Under the pieces are notes generated by a model. That model was not told the DNA's origin, did no database searches, and worked only from the letters and a program-made list of their open reading frames with translations. A stretch of 64,000 bases of DNA, taken from Thiocystis violacea. Its GTDB lineage: Bacteria; Pseudomonadota; Gammaproteobacteria; Chromatiales; Chromatiaceae. The stretch lies in assembly GCF_016583565.1 (NCBI RefSeq), contig NZ_NRRF01000010.1, positions 1 through 64,000 on the forward strand. The letters are read 5' to 3'. Both the position numbers and the translations under genes were made by a program. Shown piece after piece: positions 35,689-45,664 of the stretch. Numbering within the stretch: the stretch's first letter is position 1; each line of letters begins with the position of its first letter.

Positions 35689-36225
35689 GTTACTTAACTG
35701 TTGGCGATCTGAGTTGGAGGATGTGACGACATTGGCGAATGTCGTCGGCCGCCAGGTGCGAAACTCGAATCGGTTGCTCGCCCCTTGGCACAACGTTCCT
35801 GTGCTGGAGATGCAAAACGCATCCATGTTACCAACTTTTTAGGTGAAATGATCCCCGCGGCGTGGCGCAGGTCACCTTGTCAACGTTGGGCCAGGCTCTG
35901 GCGGATCCTGTTTGAACACGGAAACGGCTCTAGCCTAGCCGGCCTGAGCCACTCTCGCACAGGTTGGTGCGTGCTCCGATCGCGACCGCCGTGCCTTGTT
36001 GGATCGGTTCGCTCGGACATTTCTGGGTCACGAGGTGGGGGCTTGACCTGCGCTCCGCCGAGCGGTCGACACGTGTATCTTGGCGGGAGGGCTCGCCCGC
36101 CAGGCGAGGGCGCATTGAGCGGGGTTTTCGATTGGCTTTAAGCCCCTGGAATTCCTTGGTTATACTGACCATCTAGAATCTCACACTCGGTCATCAGCGA
36201 AGCACCAGCTCCGGACTCAAACACT
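35689..36225. other. Divergent intergenic region hemA / TPR gene
   Basis: 537 nt with no supportable gene. A TATACT hexamer at 36161-36166, 60 nt before the TPR gene, is a likely -10, with only a weak -35. Nothing else recognised. Confidence 0.4.
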
Positions 36226-38016
36226 ATGGCTCTTTCGTCTCGCGTTTCCGTGCTTTTCAGTTCCCTGGCGGCCTGTGTGCTCTATAGCTCAGGTGCTTTC
36301 GGCTTGGCCGATTCCGCGGCGCCGCAATCCGGGGCGGCCGGGAGTCCGCCGCCGCAGACAACAGTGGCGGCGAAGGGTCTGCAGCCGGATCAAATCTATG
36401 CCGTGCTGGTGGGCGAGATCGCTGGCCGGCGCGGCGATATGGCGACGGCCTTCATCCACTACTTCAAAGCGGCTGAGCTGACCGGGTCGGCGCAGATGGC
36501 AGAGCTGGCTGTGCGTGCCGCCATTAGCGGGGACGATGACGCATCGGCCGAGCGCGGTATCAGCCTCTGGCTCGGTTTCGAGCCGGATTCCGCGGCGGCG
36601 CATCAGGTGGCCGCTTTCCTGCGCATCAAGGTCGAGGACCAGGAGGGGGCGCTCATCCATCTGCAGCGCCTCGTGGAGCTCTCGGGGGACAGCGCGGACT
36701 CTGCCTTCACCAAGGCGGCGGCCATCGTGGCGCGACTGCCGAGCCCGGAGACGCGGGTCTCCATGATGCAGGCGTTGGTCAGTCACTATCCAGGTGATGC
36801 GGATGCCCAGCAATCGCTGGCCATGGTGGCGGCGAGCGCGTCTCAGTACGACATTGCTGAGCAGGCCGCGCGCAAGGCGATGGCGCTGAAGCCTGAGTGG
36901 AATACCCCGCGACTCTTCCTCGTGCGGCTCCTGGTCTCGGAGAACAAACGTACGGACGCGCGCACCCTGCTCGAAGGGTTCGTCAAAGAGAGCCCGGACG
37001 ACCACGCCCTGCGCATGCTCTACGGCCAACTCCTTGTCGAGGAGAAGGAGTTCACGACGGCGCGGGATGTCTTCCAGCGGATGCTGACCAATCAGCCGAA
37101 AGAGCCCGATGTCCTTTTCGCCGTCGGGATCCTGTCACTCCAGCTCGATGACCTGGACGGAGCCCGGCTCTACTTCCAACGGCTCTTCGAGACCGGCGAG
37201 CGCCAGGACGAGGCCGCGTTCTATCTGGGGCAGACCGCGGAGCGCGCCGACGACGTCCCGGTCGCCCTGGGCTGGTACGACAAGGTCCACGGCAGTAACG
37301 GGGATGATGCCCAGGTCCGCATTGCCTTGTTGAAGGCCAAGGCGGGGGAGGTTGCGCAGGCGCGCGAGATCTTGCAGCGACTCCGGGGCGAGTCTCCAGA
37401 GAACGCCATCCCGCTCTTCATGGTCGAGGCTGAAGTGCTCGACGAGGTGGGTCGCGGCGACGAAGCCATGGCGGTCTACGATGCGGCGCTCGGCGCCTAT
37501 CCGGGCGACAGCAGTCTGCTCTACGCGCGTGGCCTCTATGCCATCAAGAGCGGTCGGATCGAGCAGGGCGAGCAGGATCTCCGCCGGATCATCGATGCCG
37601 AGCCGAACCATGCTGACGCCCTCAATGCGCTGGGTTATACCCTGGCGGACCGCACCAAGCGCTACGACGAGGCGCGTGAATTGATCGAGCGCGCCTATGC
37701 GCTCAAGCCGGAGGAGCCGGCGATCTTGGATAGCATGGGTTGGGTCAACTACCGCCTCGGCAACCTCGACAAGGCGCGGGGTTATCTGGAGCAGGCCTTG
37801 GACAAGCTCGACGATGGTGAGGTGGCTGCCCATCTTGGCGAGGTGCTCTGGGCGCTCGGGCGGCGGACAGACGCCTGGGCGGTTTGGGATCGGGCGATCA
37901 AGGACCACCCGGACCACGCCTATCTGCAGGAGGTCATCGGCCGCCATCGTGTCTCCAAGACTGAGCCCGGCGCGGGCGGGGTCGCGACGCCAGCGAAGAA
38001 GGGCGGCGCGAAGTGA
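36226..38016 (+). CDS. Exported tetratricopeptide-repeat protein
   Basis: 596 residues. Signal peptide (about 1-27), then a low-complexity Ala/Pro linker and a long series of TPR-like helix pairs from about 50 to 575. The last, strongest repeats read LNALGYTLADRTKRYDEARELIERAYALKPEEPAILDSMGW. Proteins of this kind sit in the hemA-lolB-ispE neighbourhood of many gammaproteobacteria and are thought to be periplasmic or outer-membrane scaffolds. The stop overlaps ispE. Confidence 0.85.
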   Translation: MALSSRVSVLFSSLAACVLYSSGAFGLADSAAPQSGAAGSPPPQTTVAAKGLQPDQIYAVLVGEIAGRRGDMATAFIHYFKAAELTGSAQMAELAVRAAISGDDDASAERGISLWLGFEPDSAAAHQVAAFLRIKVEDQEGALIHLQRLVELSGDSADSAFTKAAAIVARLPSPETRVSMMQALVSHYPGDADAQQSLAMVAASASQYDIAEQAARKAMALKPEWNTPRLFLVRLLVSENKRTDARTLLEGFVKESPDDHALRMLYGQLLVEEKEFTTARDVFQRMLTNQPKEPDVLFAVGILSLQLDDLDGARLYFQRLFETGERQDEAAFYLGQTAERADDVPVALGWYDKVHGSNGDDAQVRIALLKAKAGEVAQAREILQRLRGESPENAIPLFMVEAEVLDEVGRGDEAMAVYDAALGAYPGDSSLLYARGLYAIKSGRIEQGEQDLRRIIDAEPNHADALNALGYTLADRTKRYDEARELIERAYALKPEEPAILDSMGWVNYRLGNLDKARGYLEQALDKLDDGEVAAHLGEVLWALGRRTDAWAVWDRAIKDHPDHAYLQEVIGRHRVSKTEPGAGGVATPAKKGGAK

Positions 38017-38873
38017 TGGAGTCGGGGGATGTCTCGGCGGCCAGCGCCTGGCTGGCGCCGGCCAAGCTGAATCTCATGTTGCGCGTCGTCGGTCGGCGCG
38101 CGGACGGGTATCACGAGCTGCAAACGGTTTTCCAGTTCATCGATCGATGCGATCGGCTCTGGTTCGATGTGTGCGACGATGGCCGTATCCGGCGCCTTAC
38201 AGCGGTCGAGGGCGTCGAAGAGTCGCAAGACCTGACTGTTCGGGCGGCGCGCGCGCTCCAGCAGGTGACGGGTTGTCGTCTCGGGGCAGCGATCCGCTGC
38301 GAGAAGAATCTCCCCATGGGCGGGGGGCTGGGCGGCGGTAGTTCGGACGCGGCGACCACGCTGGTCGCCCTGAACCACCTCTGGGGCACGGGGCTCGACG
38401 AAGACGCCCTCTCGGCCATTGCGCTGCCACTGGGGGCCGATGTCCCCGTGTTCGTCAGGGGTAGGGCCGCTTGGGCCGAAGGTGTCGGTGAGCGCTTGGA
38501 TCCGGTCGACTTGCCGGAACCCTGGTATTTGGTGCTTGTGCCCGACTGCGCCGTGTCGACCAAGGCGGTCTTCTCGCATCCTGAATTGACACGGGACTCG
38601 AAACTCATCACACTAGCGGACTTCCTGAGCGGGGATGTGGTTAACGATTGTCTCTCCGTCGTGCGAAAAGATTATCCTGACGTTGCGGCCGCGCTGGAGT
38701 ATCTCTCTCCGTGGCACGGACGTTTGACCGGCACCGGGGCCTGCGTGTTCGCGGTGTTCGACGACGAAGCGGATGCGCAAGGCGCGCTGGCCGGCTTGCC
38801 GGGTGGGATGCGCGGCTTCGTTACCAAGGGGCAAAACCGCTCCGCTCTGCTCAGACAGCTCGATGTAGGCTAA
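38016..38873 (+). CDS. ispE: 4-diphosphocytidyl-2-C-methyl-D-erythritol kinase
   Basis: 285 residues from ATG at 38016, which overlaps the TPR-gene TGA (TGATG); a GTG codon in frame just before is an alternative. GHMP-kinase motifs: PAKLNLMLRVVGRRADGYHEL, the phosphate loop PMGGGLGGGSSDAA and LTGTGACVFAVF. It phosphorylates CDP-methylerythritol in the MEP isoprenoid pathway, which supplies carotenoids, quinones and bacteriochlorophyll tails. lolB, the usual gene between the TPR gene and ispE, is missing here. Confidence 0.95.
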   Translation: MESGDVSAASAWLAPAKLNLMLRVVGRRADGYHELQTVFQFIDRCDRLWFDVCDDGRIRRLTAVEGVEESQDLTVRAARALQQVTGCRLGAAIRCEKNLPMGGGLGGGSSDAATTLVALNHLWGTGLDEDALSAIALPLGADVPVFVRGRAAWAEGVGERLDPVDLPEPWYLVLVPDCAVSTKAVFSHPELTRDSKLITLADFLSGDVVNDCLSVVRKDYPDVAAALEYLSPWHGRLTGTGACVFAVFDDEADAQGALAGLPGGMRGFVTKGQNRSALLRQLDVG

Positions 38874-38965
38874 TCATGCCCAGACGCGCCGTTAATCGAT
38901 GTTCACGCGCCTCTGGGGGAAGGATCCGCGATGTCTTAGGGACGAGGACGATCACTCGCGTTTAT

Positions 38966-39040
38966 TGGGGCGTCGCCAAGTGGTAAGGCACCGGGTTTTG
39001 ATCCCGGCATTCCCAGGTTCGAATCCTGGCGCCCCAGCCA
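38966..39040 (+). tRNA. tRNA-Gln (TTG)
   Basis: 75 nt with CCA encoded. The acceptor stem TGGGGCG/CGCCCCA, D arm, anticodon loop TTTTGAT with anticodon TTG, and T arm CCAGG-TTCGAAT-CCTGG all pair. It lies between ispE and prs, a conserved position in gammaproteobacteria. Confidence 0.97.
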
Positions 39041-39081
39041 ATTCCCCGCGTTCTCTCGACCGCGCCGACAGGAAAGCCCTC

Positions 39082-40035
39082 GTGCCTGCCAGCCAATTGA
39101 TGGTGTTTTCCGGGAACTCGAACCCGGAGCTTTCGGCGGAGATCGCCGCGCATCTCAGTCTTCCCCTCGGCAAGGCCGTCGTTGGTCAGTTCAGCGACGG
39201 CGAGGTCATGGCTGAGATCCAGGAGAATGTACGGGGCAGGGACGTCTTCGTCGTCCAGCCGACCTGCGCCCCGACGAACGATAACCTCATGGAACTGCTC
39301 GTGATGATCGATGCCCTGCGCTGGGCGTCGGCGAAGCGCATCACGGCCGTGGTTCCCTATTTCGGTTATGCGCGGCAGGATCGCCGTCCCCGGTCGGCGC
39401 GCGTGCCCATCACGGCTCGGCTCGTCGCCAAGATGATCGGGCAGTCGGGGGCGGATCGCATGCTGACGGTGGATCTGCACGCCGATCAGATCCAAGGGTT
39501 CTTCGATATCCCGGTGGATAACGTCTACGCCTCTCCGATCCTGCTCGGTGACGCTTGGCGACAAACGTACGACGACCTCATGGTGGTCTCCCCCGACGTG
39601 GGTGGCGTGGTGCGGGCACGCGCACTGGCCAAGCGTCTCGATGATGCGGATCTCGCCATCATCGATAAGCGGCGGCCGCGGGCGAACGAAGCCAAGGTGA
39701 TGAACATCATCGGCGACGTGCGTGGTCGCTCATGCGTCCTTGTCGATGACCTGGTGGATACCGCTGGGACGCTGTGTCGCGCCGCCGAGGCGCTCAAGGA
39801 TCACGGTGCCCGCATGGTCGCGGCCTATTGCACGCACCCCGTTCTTTCAGGGCCGGCAGTCGACAACATCACGGCATCCCAGCTCGATGAGCTGGTTGTC
39901 ACCAATACCATTCCCCTGAGTCCGCAGGCCAAGGCCTGCGGTAAGATCCGTCAGTTGAGTATCGGCGAGCTGCTCGCCGAGACCATGCGGCGGGTCTCGA
40001 ATGAGGAGTCGGTCAGCTCCCTCTTCGTCGATTGA
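39082..40035 (+). CDS. prs: Ribose-phosphate pyrophosphokinase
   Basis: 317 residues from GTG at 39082, with AGGAAA seven bases upstream; this start gives [17 protein letters not shown], in register with E. coli MPDMKLFAGNATPEL. Hallmarks: [30 protein letters not shown], the PRPP loop [12 protein letters not shown]. It makes PRPP for nucleotides, histidine and tryptophan. Confidence 0.97.
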   Translation: MPASQLMVFSGNSNPELSAEIAAHLSLPLGKAVVGQFSDGEVMAEIQENVRGRDVFVVQPTCAPTNDNLMELLVMIDALRWASAKRITAVVPYFGYARQDRRPRSARVPITARLVAKMIGQSGADRMLTVDLHADQIQGFFDIPVDNVYASPILLGDAWRQTYDDLMVVSPDVGGVVRARALAKRLDDADLAIIDKRRPRANEAKVMNIIGDVRGRSCVLVDDLVDTAGTLCRAAEALKDHGARMVAAYCTHPVLSGPAVDNITASQLDELVVTNTIPLSPQAKACGKIRQLSIGELLAETMRRVSNEESVSSLFVD

Positions 40036-40141
40036 GGTCCATGGCAGTCCGCGCGCCCCGGGTTCCGACTCGTCGGCGGCAGTTCGTGGCGTTGATTGCC
40101 GGCAGACCCTGAGGTCGGCTGAGCCGCTCGTCTTTTTTAGA

Positions 40142-40182
40142 GCGCCGGAATCCTGGTCGCGGGGTTCCGGCGCATTTCGTTT
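40142..40182 (+). terminator. Hairpin between prs and rplY
   Basis: GCGCCGGAA (40142-40150) pairs with 40165-40173, followed by ATTTCGTTT. It is terminator-like and only 22 nt from the rplY start, so it may be an attenuator in the rplY leader. Confidence 0.65.
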
Positions 40183-40203
40183 CATTCAACCTGGAGAACG
40201 CCA

Positions 40204-40815
40204 ATGAGCGTGGATTTCGAAGTTGTCGCACGGCCGCGCGTAGCCGCAGGGAAGGGTGCGAGCCGCCGCCTGCGCCGCGAGGGTCTGGTTCCTGGAATCG
40301 TCTACGGCGCCCATCAGGATCCGGAGGCCGTTTCCGTTCTGCATAATGAGTTGCTCAAGCACCTCGAGCAAGAGGCCTTCTATTCGCACGTCCTCGATCT
40401 CAAGGTCGACGGCAAGAGCACGAAGGTCGTCCTGAAAGACCTGCAGCGGCATCCGGCCAGGCCCTTCATTCTGCATGTGGATTTCATGCGCGTCTCCAAG
40501 GATGAGAAGCTCAAGATGGTCGTGCCGCTGCACTTCCTCAATGAGGAGAGCTGCCCGGGCGTGAAGATGGGCGGTCAGGTGGCCCACAATCTGACCGAGA
40601 TTGAAATCACCTGCTTGCCGAAGGATCTGCCTGAGTTCATTGGCGTCGATATGACCGATCTTGATGTCGGTAGCATCGTTCACCTCTCCGAGATCCAGCT
40701 GCCGGCGGGCGTCGAGCTGGCGCATGCGCCGGATCCGGATGAGCCCGTCGTCGTCGTCCACGGTGCGCGCATCGGCGGTGATGAAGAAGACGAGGACGCC
40801 GAGCCCGAGGTCTAG
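40204..40815 (+). CDS. rplY: 50S ribosomal protein L25 (CTC/TL5 form)
   Basis: 203 residues: the N-terminal L25 domain (to about 95; KGASRRLRREGLVPGIVYG, HVDFMRV) plus the C-terminal CTC domain and an acidic tail (DEEDEDAEPEV). It binds 5S rRNA. The two-domain form is twice the length of E. coli L25 and common outside the enterics. CTGGAGAA lies before the ATG. Upstream of pth, as usual. Confidence 0.95.
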   Translation: MSVDFEVVARPRVAAGKGASRRLRREGLVPGIVYGAHQDPEAVSVLHNELLKHLEQEAFYSHVLDLKVDGKSTKVVLKDLQRHPARPFILHVDFMRVSKDEKLKMVVPLHFLNEESCPGVKMGGQVAHNLTEIEITCLPKDLPEFIGVDMTDLDVGSIVHLSEIQLPAGVELAHAPDPDEPVVVVHGARIGGDEEDEDAEPEV

Positions 40816-40912
40816 CGACATCCGGGGCATGGGGCTGGCGTTCGTCCTCTCTTGGGGATGTCGGTCCCATGTTCGCTGATTTGGCACCATCCGAGAAGCA
40901 AGGGACGAGACC

Positions 40913-41497
40913 ATGGCAGATGCGGGCATCCGCCTCATCGTTGGCCTGGGCAATCCAGGCGCGCAATACGAGCTGACTCGACACAATGTCGGGTTCTGGC
41001 TCGTCGATGCCATCGCGGAGAGCCATCGCGAACCCTTTCGGTCCGAGCCGAAGTTTTTCGGCGATCTGTGTCGAATCTCTGTCGGCGGGTCCGATCTACG
41101 GCTGCTGAAACCCTCGACCTACATGAATCGGAGTGGTCAGGCGGTCGTCGCGGTCGCCCGCTACTTCGATATTCCTCCAGAGCAGATCCTGCTTGCCCAC
41201 GACGAATTGGACCTCCCGGTCGGCTCTATTCGCCTCAAGCAGGGTGGCGGACATGCGGGGCACAATGGGCTTCGCGATACCATCGCCGCCTTGGGTACGC
41301 GTGACTTCTGGCGTCTGCGGATCGGCATCGCCCATCCGGGTGATCGCACCTTGGTCACTGGGTACGTTCTGGGCAGACCCTCGAAAGACGACGATGCGCT
41401 GATTCGAGATGCCCTCGCCGATGCGGAGCGCGTCCTTCCCGATCTCATCTCCGCGCACTATCAACCGGTGATGAACCGTCTCCACGGTCAGCGATGA
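40913..41497 (+). CDS. pth: Peptidyl-tRNA hydrolase
   Basis: 194 residues. Catalytic region LIVGLGNPGAQYELTRHNVGFW contains the active His of RHNVG; PSTYMNRSGQAV, HDELDLP and GGGHAGHNGLRD are also conserved. It recycles peptidyl-tRNA dropped from ribosomes. The usual following gene, ychF, is not here; a terminator follows directly. Confidence 0.96.
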   Translation: MADAGIRLIVGLGNPGAQYELTRHNVGFWLVDAIAESHREPFRSEPKFFGDLCRISVGGSDLRLLKPSTYMNRSGQAVVAVARYFDIPPEQILLAHDELDLPVGSIRLKQGGGHAGHNGLRDTIAALGTRDFWRLRIGIAHPGDRTLVTGYVLGRPSKDDDALIRDALADAERVLPDLISAHYQPVMNRLHGQR

Positions 41498-41502
41498 TGC
41501 CT

Positions 41503-41529
41503 GCCTGACGACATTCAGGCTTTTGCTTT
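41503..41529 (+). terminator. Rho-independent terminator after pth
   Basis: GCCTGA (41503-41508), loop CGACAT-like, TCAGGC (41515-41520), then TTTTGCTTT. Short stem but correctly placed 6 nt after the stop codon of pth. Confidence 0.7.
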
Positions 41530-42105
41530 GACGGCCAAGGCGCCTGGTCGCCTGTCTGTCATGCCAGGGCACCTCTCTAGCGACCGCCCCCGCCCACCGC
41601 CCGCCGCCGGCCCACGCCACGCCTCTTCTTCTGCTCGCGTCCTCTTCTGGGCTCCGCCTCTCAGGGATGGCGTTCGTCCTCCTCGCGCAACCTGCTTCCG
41701 AGTTCCGGCTGTCAGCTGTCAGCGTTTGGCGTCCAGTCATCGGAGATCCAGGGGATTGCCCGTTCTTGGCGCCACTCGGCTGTCCACCCGCTGGGCGAAT
41801 GGCGACGCGCGATCCAGCGAAGCCTGCTGCGCTGACTGCGGGCTGACAGATGAATTAGTGAATTCGAATATAAGGATAAATTGAATTTTGTCATGGAATC
41901 TTTTTGACAAGATGCCCTTTTCGAGTTGAACATCAGGCTATGGATACAGTCGTTGCATTTTTGTCGCGGCGGTCGGTGCGGTCATTGAATTCAGTGATCG
42001 CGGGCTGGATCCTGAGCGCCCACGCAACAGGGGGTCGGGGTCGCCGGAAACTCGATAAATAGGGCCGATAGGCCTATCAATACCTCAGTCGAGGGGGACA
42101 TCGTC
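41530..42105. other. Intergenic region pth / fadL-type gene
   Basis: About 575 nt without a gene. It holds two copies of CTGTCAG (41709-41722), related to the heptamers beside soeC, and an AT-rich stretch (41845-41970). Frames on either strand have no recognisable motifs. Confidence 0.45.
41709..41722. repeat. Two-copy heptamer CTGTCAG
   Basis: CTGTCAG occurs twice in tandem. Its reverse complement CTGACAG differs by one base from the CTGACAA unit at 15899-15930, so the two arrays look like members of one family of short intergenic repeats. Confidence 0.7.
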
Positions 42106-43590
42106 ATGATGAGCAGAAGAACCAGGCGAGCGCTTATTGTCGCGTTCGTGGCGACAGGTGCGATTCCGGTCACGGCATCCGCGACCAACGGCTATTTTTC
42201 GCACGGCTGGGGTGTGAAATCCAAGGCCATGGCGGGTGTGGCGGCGGCCTTGCCGCAGGATACCTTGGTCACGGCCACGAACCCGGCGGGAATGGCCTTC
42301 ATCGGTCACGGTTTCGATGTCGGCGTCTCCTTTTTCACGCCTTCCCCGCGCGGCTATGAGGCGAATAACGACTACGCGACGCAGCAGGTCCAGAATGCCA
42401 ATGGAACCTTCACGCTGCCGGCGGGCGGTTTCGTCACTCCTGGGGAATACGATAGCAGCGGCGACTGGTTCCTCATTCCCAGCTTCGGTTACAACCGCCA
42501 GCTGGATGCCAACAGCACGATCGGCATCAGCGTTTTCGGTAATGGCGGAATGAATACCAAATATAAGGATCGCGCCGTCTTCGAGAACTTCTCCGTCTAT
42601 CCGAATCAGCGTGTCGGCGCCTACCCAGACGGGAGCACCGGACCCTACTTCGATTTCTCGTCGGGCTCGCCGATGCCGGTCACGGCGGATGTCCCGGGGA
42701 CGGTCAATGGCAATCCGAATGGTGTCTACAGCGCGACGACGCCAACCGGTATCAATCTCGAACAGCTCTTCATCGAGGTGCCCTACACGCTCAAGCTCGG
42801 CACCGGCAATCAATCGATCGGCATTGCGCCCGTCTTCGCCATCCAGCGCTTCGAGGCGACCGGTCTGGAGCCCTTCAGGCAGATGTCCGTCAAGCCCGAT
42901 AAGGTGACCAACAACGGAATGGACTGGAGCTATGGCGCGGGTCTCCATTTCGGTTGGTATGGCCAGGTCACGGATCAGCTCGCCCTCGGGGCGTCCTACC
43001 GCAGCACCATCTGGATGACGAAGCTCGAGGACTATGCCGGTCTCTTCGCCGACGGCGGCTCCTTCGATATCCCTGCCATGTTCAACATCGGCTTGGCATA
43101 CAAGGCGAAGCCCGACCTGACCTTGGCATTCGACTATCAGCACATCTTCTACGACGAGACCCATGCGATCGCGAATTCGAACGATGTCGATCTGTCGGCC
43201 TGTCAAGGAGCGGGCGCCAAGCCGTCGTATTGCCTGGGTGGAAACAGCGGCGTGGGGTTCGGCTGGGAGAGCATGGACGTGCTGAAACTCGGCGTCAGGT
43301 ACGATGCCAATGACCGGCTAAGCCTTTTAGCCGGTATCAGCTACAACACGGACTTCCTCAAAACCGATAGTCAGGGCCTCTTCAACGTCCTTGCCCCTGC
43401 GACTGTCCGTTGGCATTTCACGGTAGGCGGGGCCTACAAGGCGACCAAGAGTGACGAATTCTCACTCTCGCTGGCGTACATGCCGCAGGAAACCTTCGAT
43501 GGGACGAGTCCGGCGCTCACTCAGACCCAGTCGGGCAGCCTCTATATGGAGCAATACGAGATCACGGTTGGCTGGAACCACAGCTTCTGA
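42106..43590 (+). CDS. FadL/OMPP1-family outer-membrane transporter
   Basis: 494 residues: signal peptide (cleavage near SASA-TNGYF), then the family's N-terminal hatch segment with SKAMAGVAAALPQDTLVTATNPAGMAF, a run of amphipathic beta strands, and a C-terminal strand ending in Phe (WNHSF). FadL-type channels import hydrophobic compounds across the outer membrane. Substrate unknown. Monocistronic, convergent with ugd. An internal disulfide is possible (CQGAGAKPSYC). Confidence 0.9.
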   Translation: MMSRRTRRALIVAFVATGAIPVTASATNGYFSHGWGVKSKAMAGVAAALPQDTLVTATNPAGMAFIGHGFDVGVSFFTPSPRGYEANNDYATQQVQNANGTFTLPAGGFVTPGEYDSSGDWFLIPSFGYNRQLDANSTIGISVFGNGGMNTKYKDRAVFENFSVYPNQRVGAYPDGSTGPYFDFSSGSPMPVTADVPGTVNGNPNGVYSATTPTGINLEQLFIEVPYTLKLGTGNQSIGIAPVFAIQRFEATGLEPFRQMSVKPDKVTNNGMDWSYGAGLHFGWYGQVTDQLALGASYRSTIWMTKLEDYAGLFADGGSFDIPAMFNIGLAYKAKPDLTLAFDYQHIFYDETHAIANSNDVDLSACQGAGAKPSYCLGGNSGVGFGWESMDVLKLGVRYDANDRLSLLAGISYNTDFLKTDSQGLFNVLAPATVRWHFTVGGAYKATKSDEFSLSLAYMPQETFDGTSPALTQTQSGSLYMEQYEITVGWNHSF

Positions 43591-43644
43591 CGCGGGCAGG
43601 TCGGCCGCGTTGGGCGGCGACCAGTTGTGCGCGGCTTGAGTGTT

Positions 43645-43665
43645 CGGGGCGCACAATGCGCCCCG
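43645..43665. terminator. Hairpin between convergent fadL-type gene and ugd
   Basis: CGGGGCGCA and TGCGCCCCG form a 9-bp stem with a CAA loop. It lacks a long U tail but sits between two convergent stops and could serve both. Confidence 0.6.
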
Positions 43666-43676
43666 GGTTATGTGGG

Positions 43677-45017
43677 CTACTGGTCTGGGCTCAAGGCCGA
43701 GCGGCCGATCGAGACATAGTTGAGACCGGCTGCGCGCGCGAGGGTGCCGTCGAGGATGTTGCGCCCGTCGAAAAGCACCGGCGACTTGAGTGCCCGTTTG
43801 ATGGCCTCGAAGCTCGGGCTGCGGAACTGCGACCACTCGGTCACGATGATGAGGGCGTCGGCGCCCTCGAGCGCGGCCATGGCGTCAGACGCCAGCAGGA
43901 GGTCCGGCCGCTCGCCGTAGATGCGTCGGGTCTCCTCCATGGCGACCGGGTCGTAGGCGTTGACCCGCGCCCCGGCATCCCACAGCGATTCCATGAGCAC
44001 TCGGCTGGATGCCTCGCGCATATCGTCCGTGTTGGGTTTGAAGGAGAGCCCCCAGACGGCGAAGGTCCGTCCTTCCAGATCTCCCTCGAACCAGGTCCGG
44101 ATCTTCTCGAACAGCACTGTTTTTTGGCGGAAGTTCACGGACTCAACAGCATGGAGGAGCTGCGGGTCATAGCCGAGCGAGCGAGCGGTTTGCTCCAGGG
44201 CTCGGACATCTTTGGGGAAGCAGGAGCCGCCGTAGCCGCAGCCCGGGTAGATGAATTGGTAGCCGATACGGGGATCTGAGCCGATCCCGACGCGGACCTT
44301 TTCGATGTCCGCGCCGACCGACTCCGCGATATTGGAGAGCTCATTCATGAAGCTGATCTTGGTGGCCAGCATGGCATTCGCGGCGTACTTGGTCAGCTCC
44401 GCCGAGCGGACATCCATGAGCATGAGGCGGTCATGGTTGCGATTGAAAGGGGCATAGAGCGCGCGCAGGAGTTCGGCGGTTCGTGGGTTGTCGGTACCGA
44501 CGACGATGCGATCGGGTCGCATGAAGTCATCGATCGCGGCCCCTTCCTTGAGAAATTCAGGGTTGGAGACGACGTCGAATTCGAGTGATAGGCCGCGGCT
44601 CTTGAGTGTCTCTCGAACCGTGTCGGCAACCTTGTCCGCCGTTCCCACGGGCACCGTGGATTTGTCGACCAGAATGCGATAGGAGTCCATGTGCTCGGCA
44701 ATGGCGCGGGCGACGGCGATGACGTACTGCAAGTCGGCCGAGCCATCTTCGTCGGGGGGCGTGCCAACCGCGATGAATTGGAAGAGTCCGTGCTTGACGC
44801 CTGCCTCGGCGTCTGTCGTGAACTTCAGTCGGCCCGAATCGCGGTTGCTCTTGATCAGGTCGTCCAGGCCGGGCTCGTAGATGGGAACGCCTCCGCTGTT
44901 GAGCACCTCGATCTTCTTGGGGTCGATGTCCACGCAGAGGACATTGTTGCCGACCTCCGCAAGGCAGACCCCGGTGACCAGGCCGACATAGCCGCTGCCA
45001 AAAATAGTGACATCCAT
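43677..45017 (-). CDS. ugd: UDP-glucose 6-dehydrogenase
   Basis: 446 residues from ATG at 45017. NAD-binding [17 protein letters not shown] at the N-terminus, catalytic Cys266 in [22 protein letters not shown] and a C-terminal Rossmann domain ([18 protein letters not shown]). It oxidises UDP-glucose to UDP-glucuronate for capsule, exopolysaccharide or lipid A precursors. No polysaccharide cluster is adjacent. Confidence 0.95.
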   Translation of the reverse strand: MDVTIFGSGYVGLVTGVCLAEVGNNVLCVDIDPKKIEVLNSGGVPIYEPGLDDLIKSNRDSGRLKFTTDAEAGVKHGLFQFIAVGTPPDEDGSADLQYVIAVARAIAEHMDSYRILVDKSTVPVGTADKVADTVRETLKSRGLSLEFDVVSNPEFLKEGAAIDDFMRPDRIVVGTDNPRTAELLRALYAPFNRNHDRLMLMDVRSAELTKYAANAMLATKISFMNELSNIAESVGADIEKVRVGIGSDPRIGYQFIYPGCGYGGSCFPKDVRALEQTARSLGYDPQLLHAVESVNFRQKTVLFEKIRTWFEGDLEGRTFAVWGLSFKPNTDDMREASSRVLMESLWDAGARVNAYDPVAMEETRRIYGERPDLLLASDAMAALEGADALIIVTEWSQFRSPSFEAIKRALKSPVLFDGRNILDGTLARAAGLNYVSIGRSALSPDQ

Positions 45018-45178
45018 CGTTGTGCTATCGCTCCGCGTGTTAGTCTGGATTCTTGAAGTCAAACGGTGATTCTATCAGCCAGAGATGGCTGTCCGGTTGC
45101 AGTCGCGCGACTCCGCGACTCCTCCGCGAGATCGGCGCCCGGATGTCGCCGACGCCGGCCCTGAGTTGCAGGAAGTGG

Positions 45179-45207
45179 TTGACGGGGTGCTGAGGAGCTT
45201 CTATACT
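45179..45207 (+). promoter_or_regulatory. Sigma-70 promoter of the tRNA-Tyr-Gly-Thr-tufA transcript
   Basis: TTGACG at 45179-45184, a 17-nt spacer, and TATACT at 45202-45207, ending 13 nt before tRNA-Tyr. Near-consensus spacing and sequence for a stable-RNA promoter. The tRNAs and tufA are probably one transcript. Confidence 0.85.
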
Positions 45208-45220
45208 GCGCCGCTCATTT

Positions 45221-45305
45221 GGAGGGGTTCCCGAGCGGTCAAAGGGATCAGACTGTAAATCTGACGGCTCAGCCTTCGGAGGTTCGAATCCTCCCCCCTC
45301 CACCA
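45221..45305 (+). tRNA. tRNA-Tyr (GTA)
   Basis: 85 nt with a long variable arm (class II) and encoded CCA. Anticodon GTA in the loop CTGTAAA; acceptor GGAGGGG pairs with CCCCTCC. Confidence 0.97.
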
Positions 45306-45410
45306 AATCACGGACACGCATCCGATTTCGGCTCTCCGTGTTTGCAGCTAGTTTCGCGCCGTTCTTGGTGCGTCGTCTGGCGGCACTAAAGATCGGTGCA
45401 GATTTCGTTG

Positions 45411-45484
<74 letters not shown>

Positions 45485-45522
45485 TGTCATACGAGCGTGG
45501 CGAATTTGTAGAGTTTGTCTTG

Positions 45523-45598
45523 GCCCATGTAGCTCAGTTGGTAGAGCACACCCTTGGTAAGGGTGAGGTCACCGGTTCGACTCCGGTCATGGGCTCCA
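45523..45598 (+). tRNA. tRNA-Thr (GGT)
   Basis: 76 nt, encoded CCA. Anticodon GGT in loop TTGGTAA; acceptor GCCCATG pairs with CATGGGC. Tyr-Gly-Thr-tufA is the classic order of the E. coli tufB locus. Confidence 0.97.
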
Positions 45599-45664
45599 TT
45601 GATATTTTGGTTTCGCGTGCGCCGAGGCGCATTCAGTCGATTTGAATCATGCGGGGAGCCGTTC

